Below, one piece after another: positions 20,769 through 29,707 of a stretch of DNA of 64,000 bases; positions within the stretch are counted from its first letter, which is position 1; every line of letters starts with the position of its first letter. Under the pieces are notes generated by a model that had not been told where the DNA came from, did not search any database, and saw nothing but the letters and a program-made list of their open reading frames with translations. The position numbers and the translations under genes are program-made. Origin of the DNA: Phytophthora colocasiae (lineage: Eukaryota > Oomycota > Peronosporomycetes > Peronosporales > Peronosporaceae); contig JAGKQI010000078.1 in the NCBI GenBank assembly GCA_018806915.1, forward strand, positions 186,001 to 250,000, given 5' to 3'.

Positions 20769-21178
20769 GGATAGCTATAGTGATTCCCGACTCTGTTTCT
20801 TCATATTAAAAATACAATTTCTTTCCTATAAAAGTAATTGGTTTTTTGCATTTTGTAATTAAAAATTAAATTTAGCTGAATATTATCTTTAAAACTTTGC
20901 TTCACAAGTCATGTTTTGGAAGCACTTCTGATCGTCCAGTATTGAAATTTCGAAATTGTGATCCAATAACATTTTCAGTTGTTCCCTTGTGGTGTCTATA
21001 CAAAAAATTGTATGAAACAGTGTTTCTTGTTTGCAAGTTATAAGATCTCGACTGCAGCGTCCCTGACTTGGACATTAGAATATTGAATTCTTTAGGTGTA
21101 ATTGTGTTTTGTGAATTTGTTTTGTGTTTTGGAGACGTCTACAATTCATTTTGTTTTTAGCAAACGGCATCGCTTCTT

Positions 21179-21673
21179 ATGCATTACACGTCCTCAACTA
21201 TGATAGCACTAAATGCATGCCATTCCACAATTTCTGTTATGGCGCCTTTGAACAAGAGAGGAAAACACACACGCAACTTCCAACGCAATCTCGACGGCTC
21301 CTTTTACAGATTGAGAGTCAACCAAAATCTAACTAATCGGCCTCCCCCTGAAGAAGACCCGGCGTTTCGACCGCAGAGTGGCAACGGTTTATTTCGAGGA
21401 AGGCAAGCACAAAGAGGGCGAGGTGGGGAGACATTTGAGGTTGAGCGCCTTTATGCAAAACGATGGGTCCACACTCTTGAATTCTACTTAGTGCAGTGGG
21501 TAAATTATAGAGAGCTAACGTGGGAACCAGCTAGAAACTTACCTTGGCAACTAAAAATGGATTTTGAGCGAGAAACAATCAACTTCGTGTGGCTATACCA
21601 AGCTACCCGCGGACGACGCCGTCGAGCGCCCCCTGCTACCCGACGAAGCTCCAGAACTGTTGCAAGAACGTAG
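21179..21673 (+). CDS. chromodomain protein encoded inside the MULE
   Basis: A 164-residue ORF starting with ATG at 21179, wholly within the MULE and about 410 bp after the transposase stop. Residues about 75-120 match a chromodomain: FEVERLYAKR, FYLVQWVNYRELTWEP and ARNLP. A Gly/Arg-rich stretch precedes it and an Arg-rich tail (TRGRRRRAPPATRRSSR) follows. Chromodomains bind methylated histone tails; in chromoviruses they guide integration. Here the likely role is targeting or tethering of the transposon, which is inference. It might be acquired from a Gypsy integrase, since similar domains end the pol genes at 42063 and 52464. Confidence 0.75.
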   Translation: MHYTSSTMIALNACHSTISVMAPLNKRGKHTRNFQRNLDGSFYRLRVNQNLTNRPPPEEDPAFRPQSGNGLFRGRQAQRGRGGETFEVERLYAKRWVHTLEFYLVQWVNYRELTWEPARNLPWQLKMDFERETINFVWLYQATRGRRRRAPPATRRSSRTVART

Positions 21674-21795
21674 GAAGATTATTAAGTTCGTACGCGAACT
21701 TAATACATACTGTTTCCAGTACTATGAGTTCACTGTTTGGATTAGCAAGAAAACAGTACTTTGTACTGTTTTCTGGAAATTCCTCTACATAACTC

Positions 21796-22178
21796 ACATT
21801 CTTTTTTCCCACGTATTTCTTCATCATCTACTTACTATCCTACATGGATTCGGTGGTACTAATATTCTTCTTGGTTATGCTGGCATCGTGTTTTCCAGTA
21901 CCGGTAACCTGTATTAAAAATATGCTTTGCTGTCACCTAGTACGTCTGTTCAACGACAGTGTTCATAGCCGTTGTCATCGTCACTTTGCCAACTGAATTT
22001 GTCGAAGATAGTATCTCAGATTTGTTGTTTTCATTGTTAGAGGTTGTCGGCACGGACTGTGCCAGCGACAACTGCTTTTTTCAGAGAGTACGCACCCGCT
22101 TGTCATCTGCATTGAGGTAGCTGCCACTGTGCTGGGAGTGGCTGTGCTTGCCATCATCTCACTGGTTTAGTTTGGAGA
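21796..22178. other. intergenic region
   Basis: No gene supported; short frames lack features. It separates the MULE from a small secreted ORF on the minus strand. Confidence 0.4.
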
Positions 22179-22385
22179 CTACATCGATCGCAAAGCGCGA
22201 TTTTGTCTGTGAGATGGTCGCTTGGTGGTCTTTCTGCTGCTAACCGGCGTCTTAAACGGGTACGTTAGGAAGGGGTCAGGAACACGGGCGTGGTTCGTGA
22301 TGGGGCTAATGGCGTAGGCGGGGGTACTGAACACCGCCGCAGCAAGCAAAACCATCGTGGTGAAGATGAAGAATGACATTTCCAT
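22179..22385 (-). CDS. small predicted secreted protein (68 aa)
   Basis: ATG at 22385. The first 25 residues look like a signal peptide: MEMSFF, then a hydrophobic core (IFTTMVLLAAAVF) and a likely cleavage site after STPAYA. The mature part of about 43 residues is basic and Pro/Thr-rich with no cysteines and no RxLR motif. The complete Copia element begins about 200 bp upstream. I do not recognise it. It could be a small secreted effector-like protein, a first exon, or a fragment. Confidence 0.45.
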   Translation of the reverse strand: MEMSFFIFTTMVLLAAAVFSTPAYAISPITNHARVPDPFLTYPFKTPVSSRKTTKRPSHRQNRALRSM

Positions 22386-22588
22386 AGCTACTGGGTTACT
22401 CTGGGGGAGGTGAGTTTAAAAATGAGTGCAGCAAAGTTGTGTGTGGTGGTGTTCTTGAATCAAATAGCCACAAATTCAATATTTGGAATTGTTTTCGAGT
22501 GTGGATATAGCGTTTGTTGAGCCAGTCGCGTTGGATGTTGGTTGTTCCAAATAATGTAGTCTACAGCGGTACTTGCAGTGTTGTGTTT

Positions 22589-22867
22589 TGTTGCGGGGAA
22601 CTTGGGCGCAGCTTGAAGGAAGTAGGGTAGAAGAGAGAAAAAGAAGAAGTAAGATTAATGTTTAAGAAAGTAGATAGCTACTTACTAGAAAATAGTATGC
22701 GGCATTCAGAAACGTAGTCTAGAATTGCCGCTACCATTCATCGTACTGATGTCACAGACATTTTAGTACATTATTTATTAGAGTCAAAAGTACCGTGTCT
22801 CTTCGTTATTAGTTTATAGAAGACACGGTGTAGAGGTGGTCCCTGTGAACGAGCCCTAACCTCAACA
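22589..22867 (-). repeat. Copia 3' LTR
   Basis: 279 bp, TGTTG...CAACA ends, identical to 29364-29642; the preceding TGTTT is the target duplication. Confidence 0.95.
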
Positions 22868-23021
22868 GCCTCCCTGGATCGACATCAGGGAACATCATTG
22901 GATAATAAAATATACGTGTTTTGATTGGTCTGTTAAAACCCTTTTAAAAGTGTTCAGTCAATCCACAAAATGGCTACACGAAATCAAGTATTTTTCGTTT
23001 TTGAAGCTCCTAGAGGCCCTA

Positions 23022-23102
23022 CGGCCAAACGGAGACCGGATTTGGACTCTTCTCGCCAGGGCGGTTTTCTGGCGAGGTGGAGTCCAAATCACCATTCGGC
23101 CA
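23022..23102. repeat. imperfect hairpin in the Copia 3' region
   Basis: Inverted arms: GATTTGGACTC..TCGCCAG pairs with CTGGCGAG..GAGTCCAAATC, and the outer CGGCCAAAC/ATTCGGCC pairs weakly. Total about 80 nt with a short loop (GGCGGTTTT). Could be a foldback remnant or an RNA structure. Confidence 0.6.
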
Positions 23103-23418
23103 CCTGGGCATCAGGTGGCAGATTTAAAAATGAGGTGTAAGTGCAAAACGAATTAAGTTTTAGAGTGATAGATTTTAAGAGTACGATTGTTGAAGTGGGA
23201 CGATACATGTGGCTGTCTTATCCGCACGTGCGTGGCAGAGCAGCATAACCTTTTGGCTACAGACCAAACATTTAAGAAAAGCATGTTGATATGCTGTCAG
23301 CAGGTCTCAATCGTGCTTTGTGCGGCTAGGCGGAACCTACATGCTTCTGTGTGTCCACTGAGCAGCTCATTTCCACTTCTGCGCCTTCTAGCATACCTCA
23401 GCATCTCGACATCCTGCA

Positions 23419-23560
23419 CAGCGTCTCGTCAAAGTTTCTTCGGCTAGTTCTCCATCTTAACTGCCAGTACAACGTCTCGTGAAAGTCTCTTCGGCTAGTT
23501 CAGCATCTATACTGCCAGTACAGCGTCTCAAGAAAGTCTCATTGGATATTTCAGCAGCTT
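23419..23560. repeat. 51 bp tandem repeat, about 2.8 copies
   Basis: Units start at 23419, 23470 and 23521 and share CGTCTCGT-AAAGT and CTGCCAGTA. The 51 bp length keeps frame; on the plus strand the unit encodes a 17-residue repeat, LPVQRLVKVSSASSASI, which suggests that strand was once coding. Confidence 0.75.
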
Positions 23561-24608
23561 CTGAAGTTTGTAAGCAGTTTCCTGAGCAAGAAGTGATCGA
23601 CTACCGTTCTTTGAACACCTTAGCACTGAGTTTTGCGCCTTTCAGTGACGTTTGGAGCATTGTTTCTGTTTGCCAGTGGCGAGTGGAGCATTCTTGTGGT
23701 TATTTGAATTTGCTAGTGGCTTCTGGAGCATTAAATTCACTGCCGTGGACTGTGATTGGTGTCTATTTCATTGCAACTATTGTACGTGTATGGGTTAGCC
23801 TGCGTTGATCTGGCAGATTGGTCTGGGGTTCCGTTATCAAACGCCAGCCCCGGAGATCATGCCTAGGTCTGCCCAGGTTAGCCGTATGCATTGTACGGTA
23901 GTTCAATAATTAGCTTTGAGGACCCAAGACATCTACTCAACTGAATGTAACAGCAAGAAATTCAACATGCATTTCCGCGACTCCATTGCCTGTAATCGTC
24001 GATTCTACGACTACAGGTACCGAACTTGGTCAAGACCTTTCTCGTGGCATATCATGGAAAAAATTTCGGGCTTTTGTATTGCAATTACATATAGCTGGTT
24101 CGAGACTATCATTGGAGGAAATTGAGTTCAACAGGCACCGTACTGGACACCGAGGTGTCGATGCCATAGCACGGTTGCCCTTAGAGGACGGTGTCTATTT
24201 GGTTGCTGCCAGCAACACTTTGGCAGTTGGACATGCATTTGTCCTCCAGGTCCGTGGTGCCCAGAAGACAGTTTTGGACGACTCGTCTCAGCGGCCTTTG
24301 GACAACTACGGTGAGTGGATTGACATAGTGATGTTCGTTCGTAAAGTTGCACTTTTAGATTAAATTCTAAATATATTTCATTCTTGTTTCTTCACATTTT
24401 GTTCTATTGTAAATGTAAATGTAAATGTAAATTTGGCGGCTGTGTGCCAGGGAAAACTCTTTGAGTATAAAACCTTACCGTAAGTAAATGAGAAAACCTT
24501 TTACTGTTAAAGTTCTTAAAGGGAAAAACTCATGTTACTACGTGACTCTTTATTAGTTGTGAAGTAATATATGAAATGATGAAATTTATCGTGTATTTTA
24601 AAGTAGGC

Positions 24609-26378
24609 TTAACTGTTAAGTTTAGCAAGAGAGTGCATACCTAACTTGTTTCTTAAGTCTCGAAATTGATGCTTATCAAGCGCTTTAGTAAAAATGTCTG
24701 CTACCATTGATTTGGTGTTGCAGTATACAATACTAAATTCATGTCGCTCAACCTTCTCTTGTACAAAATGATATCGAATATCAATATGCTTTGATCTCCC
24801 GTGTAATTCCGGATTATTCGAGATCTTAATACAGCTTTGATTGTCTTCTTGAATCTTGACTGCTTTTGAGGTTAAGAATCCAAATTCTTTGAGCAGTAGC
24901 TTAAGAAAAATTAACTCCTGCATGCAGTGACATAGTGCAATGTATTCTGCTTCTGTTGTCGAGAGCACAACTGTGTGGTGCTTCCTCGAAAGCCAGGAGA
25001 TTGGGCTGTGGTCTACCATAGTGATGTAGCCACCAACAGAGCGTCTTGTGTCAGGGCAATTGGCATAGTCTGAATCAGTGTACGCCATGAGGTGGTCTGC
25101 AAGGTTTGCTGCATTGACCAGCTTTGACCCTCCCAGTAAGAGACCAAGGTCGTCTGTACCTGAGAGGTACTTAAGCCCTCTAATCACTGCTTTCCAGTGT
25201 TCCTGTCCAGGATTAGCAAGGAATTGGCTGACATCGCGCATGTAGAATGCTAGATCGGGTCTTGTGCCAACCATGAGATACATGACACTACCTACAACTT
25301 CACGGTAGGGAATACCTTCCATTTGCTCTTTTTCAAGTTGTGTATTTGGTTGCATTTGAGTTGTAAGTTTGGCATTACGGTCTGATGGAGTTGCCACTGG
25401 ATATGTTACAAGGTTTTTAAAGCGATCTAACACTGTGCGTGCATACTTGCGTTGGTGGATAAATATCGTTCGAGCTTCGCAGTTTCGTTCGATTGACCAG
25501 CCGAGAATGTACTTCACCTCCCTAAATCTGTCATGGAGAATCTTTTGTTCAAGGCAGATTTGATCTGACATACGAGGTTGACAGTTGGTGCAATGATCAG
25601 TAAGTCATCAACATAGACTGCTACGTAACATGTCTCGCCTTCGAGTGTTGCCATGAAAACACATCGATCTTTAATCAGTTTGTGGAATCCAAGGCTTTCC
25701 AAGAAAGCGGACAAGGTTTGATACCAGATACGAGGTGCCTGTTTGAGACCGTAAAGACTTTTGAGAAGTTTACAAACGAGGCCTTCCTTTCCAGGAACTA
25801 CAAACCCTTCTGGTTGTTTCATATATATTTCCTCGTCAAGGGTTCCGTTGAGAAACGCTGTCTTGACATCCATCTGGTGAATTTCAAAGTCAAGAAGAGC
25901 TGCAATCGTTAGTAGCAGGCGTAGGACTTCCATACGGATGACGGGGCAAATATCTCATTGTAATCAACGCCATATTGCTGTAAGAAGCCTTTAATAACTA
26001 ACCGAGCTTTAAAGCGATCGATTTCTCCTGAGCCAGTGTATTTAACAACAAAGACCCACCGGTTTTGGAGTACTTTGCGGTTATTGGGAGGAGGAACCAG
26101 GATCCACGTCTGGTTGGTCATTAGGGACTGGTATTCCGAGTCAGCAGCTGCGTGCCACTTATTTGCGTAAGACGAGCGCATCGCCGCATGGTACGTTTTG
26201 GTTCCGGCACATGACGAATTGCAAGTAGGCTAAGAACAAGACATGTGCGTTCCTCGACTTCCTGGATGTCTTCAAGGGAGTTTAACGCGCCTAGATTGAT
26301 TTCTTCGTCATACCGTGGGCGTTTCACACTTGTGGTCGACGGTTGTGACGGCGTCTCCGTAACAAAAGAGTATGTCAA
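24609..26378 (-). pseudogene. Copia reverse transcriptase / RNase H, broken by frameshifts
   Basis: The rest of pol lies in overlapping frames: 26121-26378, 25909-26181 (WVFVVKYTGSGEIDRFKARLV), 25514-25933 (MDVKTAFLNG, YGLKQAPR and the catalytic YVDD in AVYVDDLLI) and 24609-25571 (RNase H part with DYANCPDTRRSVGGY and SSTEAEYIALC-like VLSTTEAEYIAL). At least three frame breaks separate them, so this copy cannot make a full polymerase as sequenced. Given identical LTRs, either the lesions are very new, or it was copied in trans, or they are base-calling errors in a repeat. Confidence 0.88.
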
Positions 26379-28081
26379 GACGCCACGTTCCAGAGCCTCC
26401 CAAGAGAAGGAAGCTGGTTCGAAGCGGAAGTAGATGCAGATTGTGGTTCTACAACTGAGTTACCTGGAGATTCAGGCTGGGATGGATAGGCTTGTGTTTC
26501 CGATGGAACAAATGCTGGAAGTTCGTCAGCAATAATAGGCGCTTCGGTTAGGTGATCCGGTAGCTGGAGCGGTCCCGACGTTACCTCAATATTTTCAATA
26601 GTCGGAAAGTCAATCTCATTGAAAACCACATCTCGACTGTAAACGACACCATGGGTTTTGACATCCATGAGTCGATATCCTTTCTTGTGCTCGGGAATTC
26701 CGAGATAGATACACAGTTTGGCACGGGGATCAAGTTTGTCCCTGTAGATGTCGTTGATATGGACATACGCAGCACAGCCAAACACTTTCAGATATTGAAC
26801 AGTCGGCTTTCGATTGTACCACAATTCAAACGGTGTGCAATCCTGTGTGTTAGCGCTTGGTGTCATGTTGAGGAGTGTCGTAACATGTGTAACACATTCT
26901 GCCCAGAGTGGTTTGGGGAGCGAGGCATCTAACAGGAGCGCTCGTACACGTTCCATGATTGTGCGCATGCGGCGTTCCGCAACACCATTCTGTTGTGGTG
27001 TATAAGCATTGGTAAATTGAGCGTGCGTTCCATACTTAGAAAAAATAACGCGTCCCAGTTTCTCGTACTCTTTAGCGTTGTCAGCCTGCAAGGCCTGGAT
27101 GTCCACATCCTGCGGTGGCAAGAGATATTCAAGAGTATGAACATCACTTCGGAATATATTCAAAGCTTTCATGCGAAAGTCTTTGTAGCATGAGTAGAGT
27201 TCACTACGTGCCTTCATCGGATAGGTAAACATGTAGCGACTGAAGTCGTCAATGAATACGACGAAGTAGCGGCAGCCGCCAAGGCTAGGGACGGGAAGAG
27301 GGCCACAAATATCAGAGTGAACTTTATGTAAGGGGCTAGTAGAGCGTTCAACATGTCTATTGGATGGAAAAGGAGCGCGGTGTGACTTCGCGTAAGTACA
27401 TGCTGTGCAAAAGAAAGAATCTGGTCTAACTACAGCTGGTGCATCCAGTCCATGAAGAGCTTGGTCTTTAGTGAGTGCCTGTAAAACACGGATGTTAGGA
27501 TGACCAAGACGTTTGTGTAGTAGCATGAGTCGAGTCGGCTTACCTGTGGTAGCCACGTGAGCTTCGGCCTTCGGCAGTGGAGAGGCTTCGAATTGGTAGA
27601 GCTTCGATGTCGCGGATTTCATCGCCTTGATCGAGAAGCGGTGGTTTGTTTGGACAGTACACATAGTACGTTTAAAGCCAAAACGGAAGTCATCGTCGAC
27701 AGCGGCAGCGACTGACAGCAGGTTGTACTGCAGTTTCGGCGCAAGGAGGACATCGTGAAGCGTGAGCGTCCGCAGTTGGCCCTTGGAGTCCGTGATCTGG
27801 AGCTCTACAGTACCAATAGCTTCGATGGGGACTTGCGATTTTCCACCGACAGTGATGCCTCCGCTTGCAGGTGTTTTAGTCTTGAACCATTCCACATGTT
27901 GCGTGACGTGACTGCTGCAACCTGAGTCAATCGTCCAGCTGAAATCAAAGTCCTGGCTAGGTTGCGCCGTGAGACTGATAGCGGACGCAGCCGTTTGGAC
28001 ATTCGACACAACTGCAATCAGGGTCTCTTTGCGGCGTGACTGATCGTATCCACCTTCATCGCGACGAGAGGATTTGTTGTT

Positions 28082-28115
<34 letters not shown>

Positions 28116-29359
28116 TTGCCGTTGTTGTTGCCGTTGTTGCGATTTCCACCGTAGTTACCGCGGCCACGTCCACCACCACGACCGCCGCGACCATTTTGGT
28201 GCCATGATCCACCTCCACGTCCAGATCGCCCTTGGTTGTTGTTGTTGTTGTAAGGATGCGACCGGTAGTTGTTGGGACCTCGTAACTCGAAGTTGGCAGG
28301 AAGAACAGTGCCTGCCTTGACACATCCATCACGTAAGTCCTTCTGCAGAGTACGGCACTGACGGATGTTGTGACGTGGTTTCTGACAGTAGCTGCAGACA
28401 TCAACTGGGACAGATGCTTGAGCGGCCAACGCGGAATCCTGAGAAGGAGCAATGAGGGCCCGTTCAGCCTGAGTTGATAGACTCTCAGGTGTCCCTTTGA
28501 TGCGGCTGTAACGTTCTTGAGCTTGGATCTCGCGAACCTTGGTCTCAATACTCATCTTGAGTTCATCGTACGGGATATACTTCCGCACACCTTTCCAAAC
28601 TCGGAGATCATCCTTCCAAGTCTTTGGCATCGAGTGGAACAGGTATAATGACTTCTGTCCATCGGTCAAGGGAGACTCGGTTGCTTCAGACGCGGCTTTC
28701 ATCGCGTTTTCCAGCTCAAGGAAGAAGCTGGTCAGATCACCGCCTTCTTCGTACTTGATCTCCATAAGGAAATGCTGGATGAAGTAGGGGTCGCCATGAA
28801 AGGCTGCACCCTCGTACTTGGTACAGATGGCCTGAAAGATGTCGAAGGCCGTTGTCAGGTTCTTGACAAGACGGATATGAGTATCATCCATCGTCTTCAT
28901 CAGGAAAGCCTTGGTTTGCGCTTCCATACGACGAAGGTGTCGAGCAGACGGCGGTGTAGGCTTGCGTCGCTTGACTTGTTTACGATCCCGGCTGGCGTCG
29001 CGCTCAGCAAACGGGCGAACGATGGGAAGATCAGCGCGCTTGGTTTTCTTTGATGGCGGAGTGTCGTCGCCGTCGCTGGGCTGCAGCTCATCCGAGCTGT
29101 CCTCGAAGTCGACCTCATCCGAGTCGATGCCAGCCGGAGAACTTGGCTTGGAGGCAGCTTCGTCGTCGTCGGACTCAGCCAGGTCGTCGTCGGAGTCTTC
29201 ATCTTCGTCTTCACTGACCCCATTGTAATCCTTCTTGGTGACGAAACCGAGCAGATGCTTGCCATCGAGCGATGCACTGACTCGGGCCTTCCAGACGTCG
29301 AAATTCTTAGCACCAGAGAGTCGGGGGAAGTCGTCACTTGAGGCTTGCTGAGGGCTCAT
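26375..29359 (-). CDS. Copia gag-protease-integrase polyprotein (994 aa)
   Basis: Open from ATG 29359 to 26375. Order: acidic N-terminus (Asp/Glu runs near residues 50-90); gag core (TKAFLMKTMDDTHIRLV onward); CCHC knuckle CSYCQKPRHNIRQC near residue 325; Gly/Asn-rich linker; aspartic protease WTIDSGCSSHV near 470; integrase zinc region HKRLGHPN..CTACTYAKSHR near 610-655; and the catalytic core with VHSDICGP, LQADNAKEY and TPQQNGVAERRMRT (D, D, E). It stops before reverse transcriptase, which continues in shifted frames (24609-26378). Confidence 0.92.
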
Positions 29360-29363
29360 AACC
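29346..29363 (-). promoter_or_regulatory. Copia primer-binding site of half-tRNA-iMet type, overlapping the gag start codon
   Basis: Directly inside the 5' LTR the minus strand reads GGTTATGAGCCC. This complements the anticodon-loop region of an initiator tRNA-Met (..GGGCUCAUAACC), the internal site used by Drosophila copia, rather than the usual 3' CCA end (which would give TGG). The ATG within it (29357-29359) is also the first codon of gag. Confidence 0.6.
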
Positions 29364-29642
29364 TGTTGCGGGGAACTTGGGCGCAGCTTGAAGGAAGTAG
29401 GGTAGAAGAGAGAAAAAGAAGAAGTAAGATTAATGTTTAAGAAAGTAGATAGCTACTTACTAGAAAATAGTATGCGGCATTCAGAAACGTAGTCTAGAAT
29501 TGCCGCTACCATTCATCGTACTGATGTCACAGACATTTTAGTACATTATTTATTAGAGTCAAAAGTACCGTGTCTCTTCGTTATTAGTTTATAGAAGACA
29601 CGGTGTAGAGGTGGTCCCTGTGAACGAGCCCTAACCTCAACA
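29364..29642 (-). repeat. Copia 5' LTR
   Basis: 279 bp and identical to 22589-22867. It is followed on the plus strand by the second TGTTT target duplication and, 65 bp further, by the likely start codon of the SET-domain gene. Confidence 0.95.
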
Positions 29643-29707
29643 TGTTTAAAGTGAGTTTCGTCCCGTATATAGCCACCTACCTGACCTATACACGGGATGT
29701 CAATCAA

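Larger units (their letters stand above)
18502..21785 (+). mobile_element. complete MULE (Mutator-like) DNA transposon
   Basis: A 3284 bp element with inverted terminal repeats of about 39 bp and one mismatch (GAGGAATTTCCA... at 18502, its complement ending at 21785). It is flanked by a perfect 10 bp target duplication, TACATAACTC, at 18492-18501 and 21786-21795. Each TIR contains a near-perfect palindrome, AAAACAGTAC-aaa-GTACTGTTTT. It encodes a transposase and, downstream on the same strand, a separate chromodomain ORF. The intact frame and perfect duplication suggest a young copy. Confidence 0.93.
22868..24608 (+). other. extra 3' region of the Copia element with antisense coding remnants
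   Basis: 1.7 kb between the pol stop and the 3' LTR. The plus strand (antisense to the element) has frames with coding character: 23479-23808, overlapping a 51 bp tandem repeat, and 23986-24363, whose product contains DGVYLVAASNTLAVGHAFVLQV and VLDDSSQRPL, ending in a conserved-looking WIDIVMFVRKVAL. The His and Asp in these motifs resemble a papain-fold cysteine protease C-terminus, but this is a weak inference. Either the element carries an antisense ORF in its 3' region, as some plant LTR elements do, or a second element or gene fragment inserted there. Confidence 0.55.
22589..29642 (-). mobile_element. complete Copia LTR retrotransposon with identical LTRs
   Basis: A 7054 bp element on the minus strand: 3' LTR 22589-22867, internal region, and 5' LTR 29364-29642. 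Both LTRs are 279 bp and identical base for base by my reading. The target duplication is TGTTT at 22584-22588 and 29643-29647. A purine tract (AGGGAGG on the minus strand) precedes the 3' LTR, and a half-tRNA-type primer site follows the 5' LTR. Between the pol stop (24609) and the 3' LTR are an extra 1.7 kb carrying antisense open frames. Identical LTRs mean a very recent insertion, yet pol contains frameshifts. Confidence 0.95.

Noticed and set aside
24408..24434. GTAAAT short tandem repeat considered as a CRISPR-like or regulatory array
   Set aside because: Simple microsatellite of about four units with no spacers.
28018..28548. Minus-strand Thr-rich ORF, also at 581-1117
   Set aside because: It is an alternate frame of the Copia gag Asn repeat region; low complexity, and the true frame contains the zinc knuckle and protease.
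29642..29707. In-frame ATG at 29642 as the native start of the SET gene
   Set aside because: Its A is the last base of the Copia LTR, so it was not the ancestral start; 29708 or 29723 is more likely.
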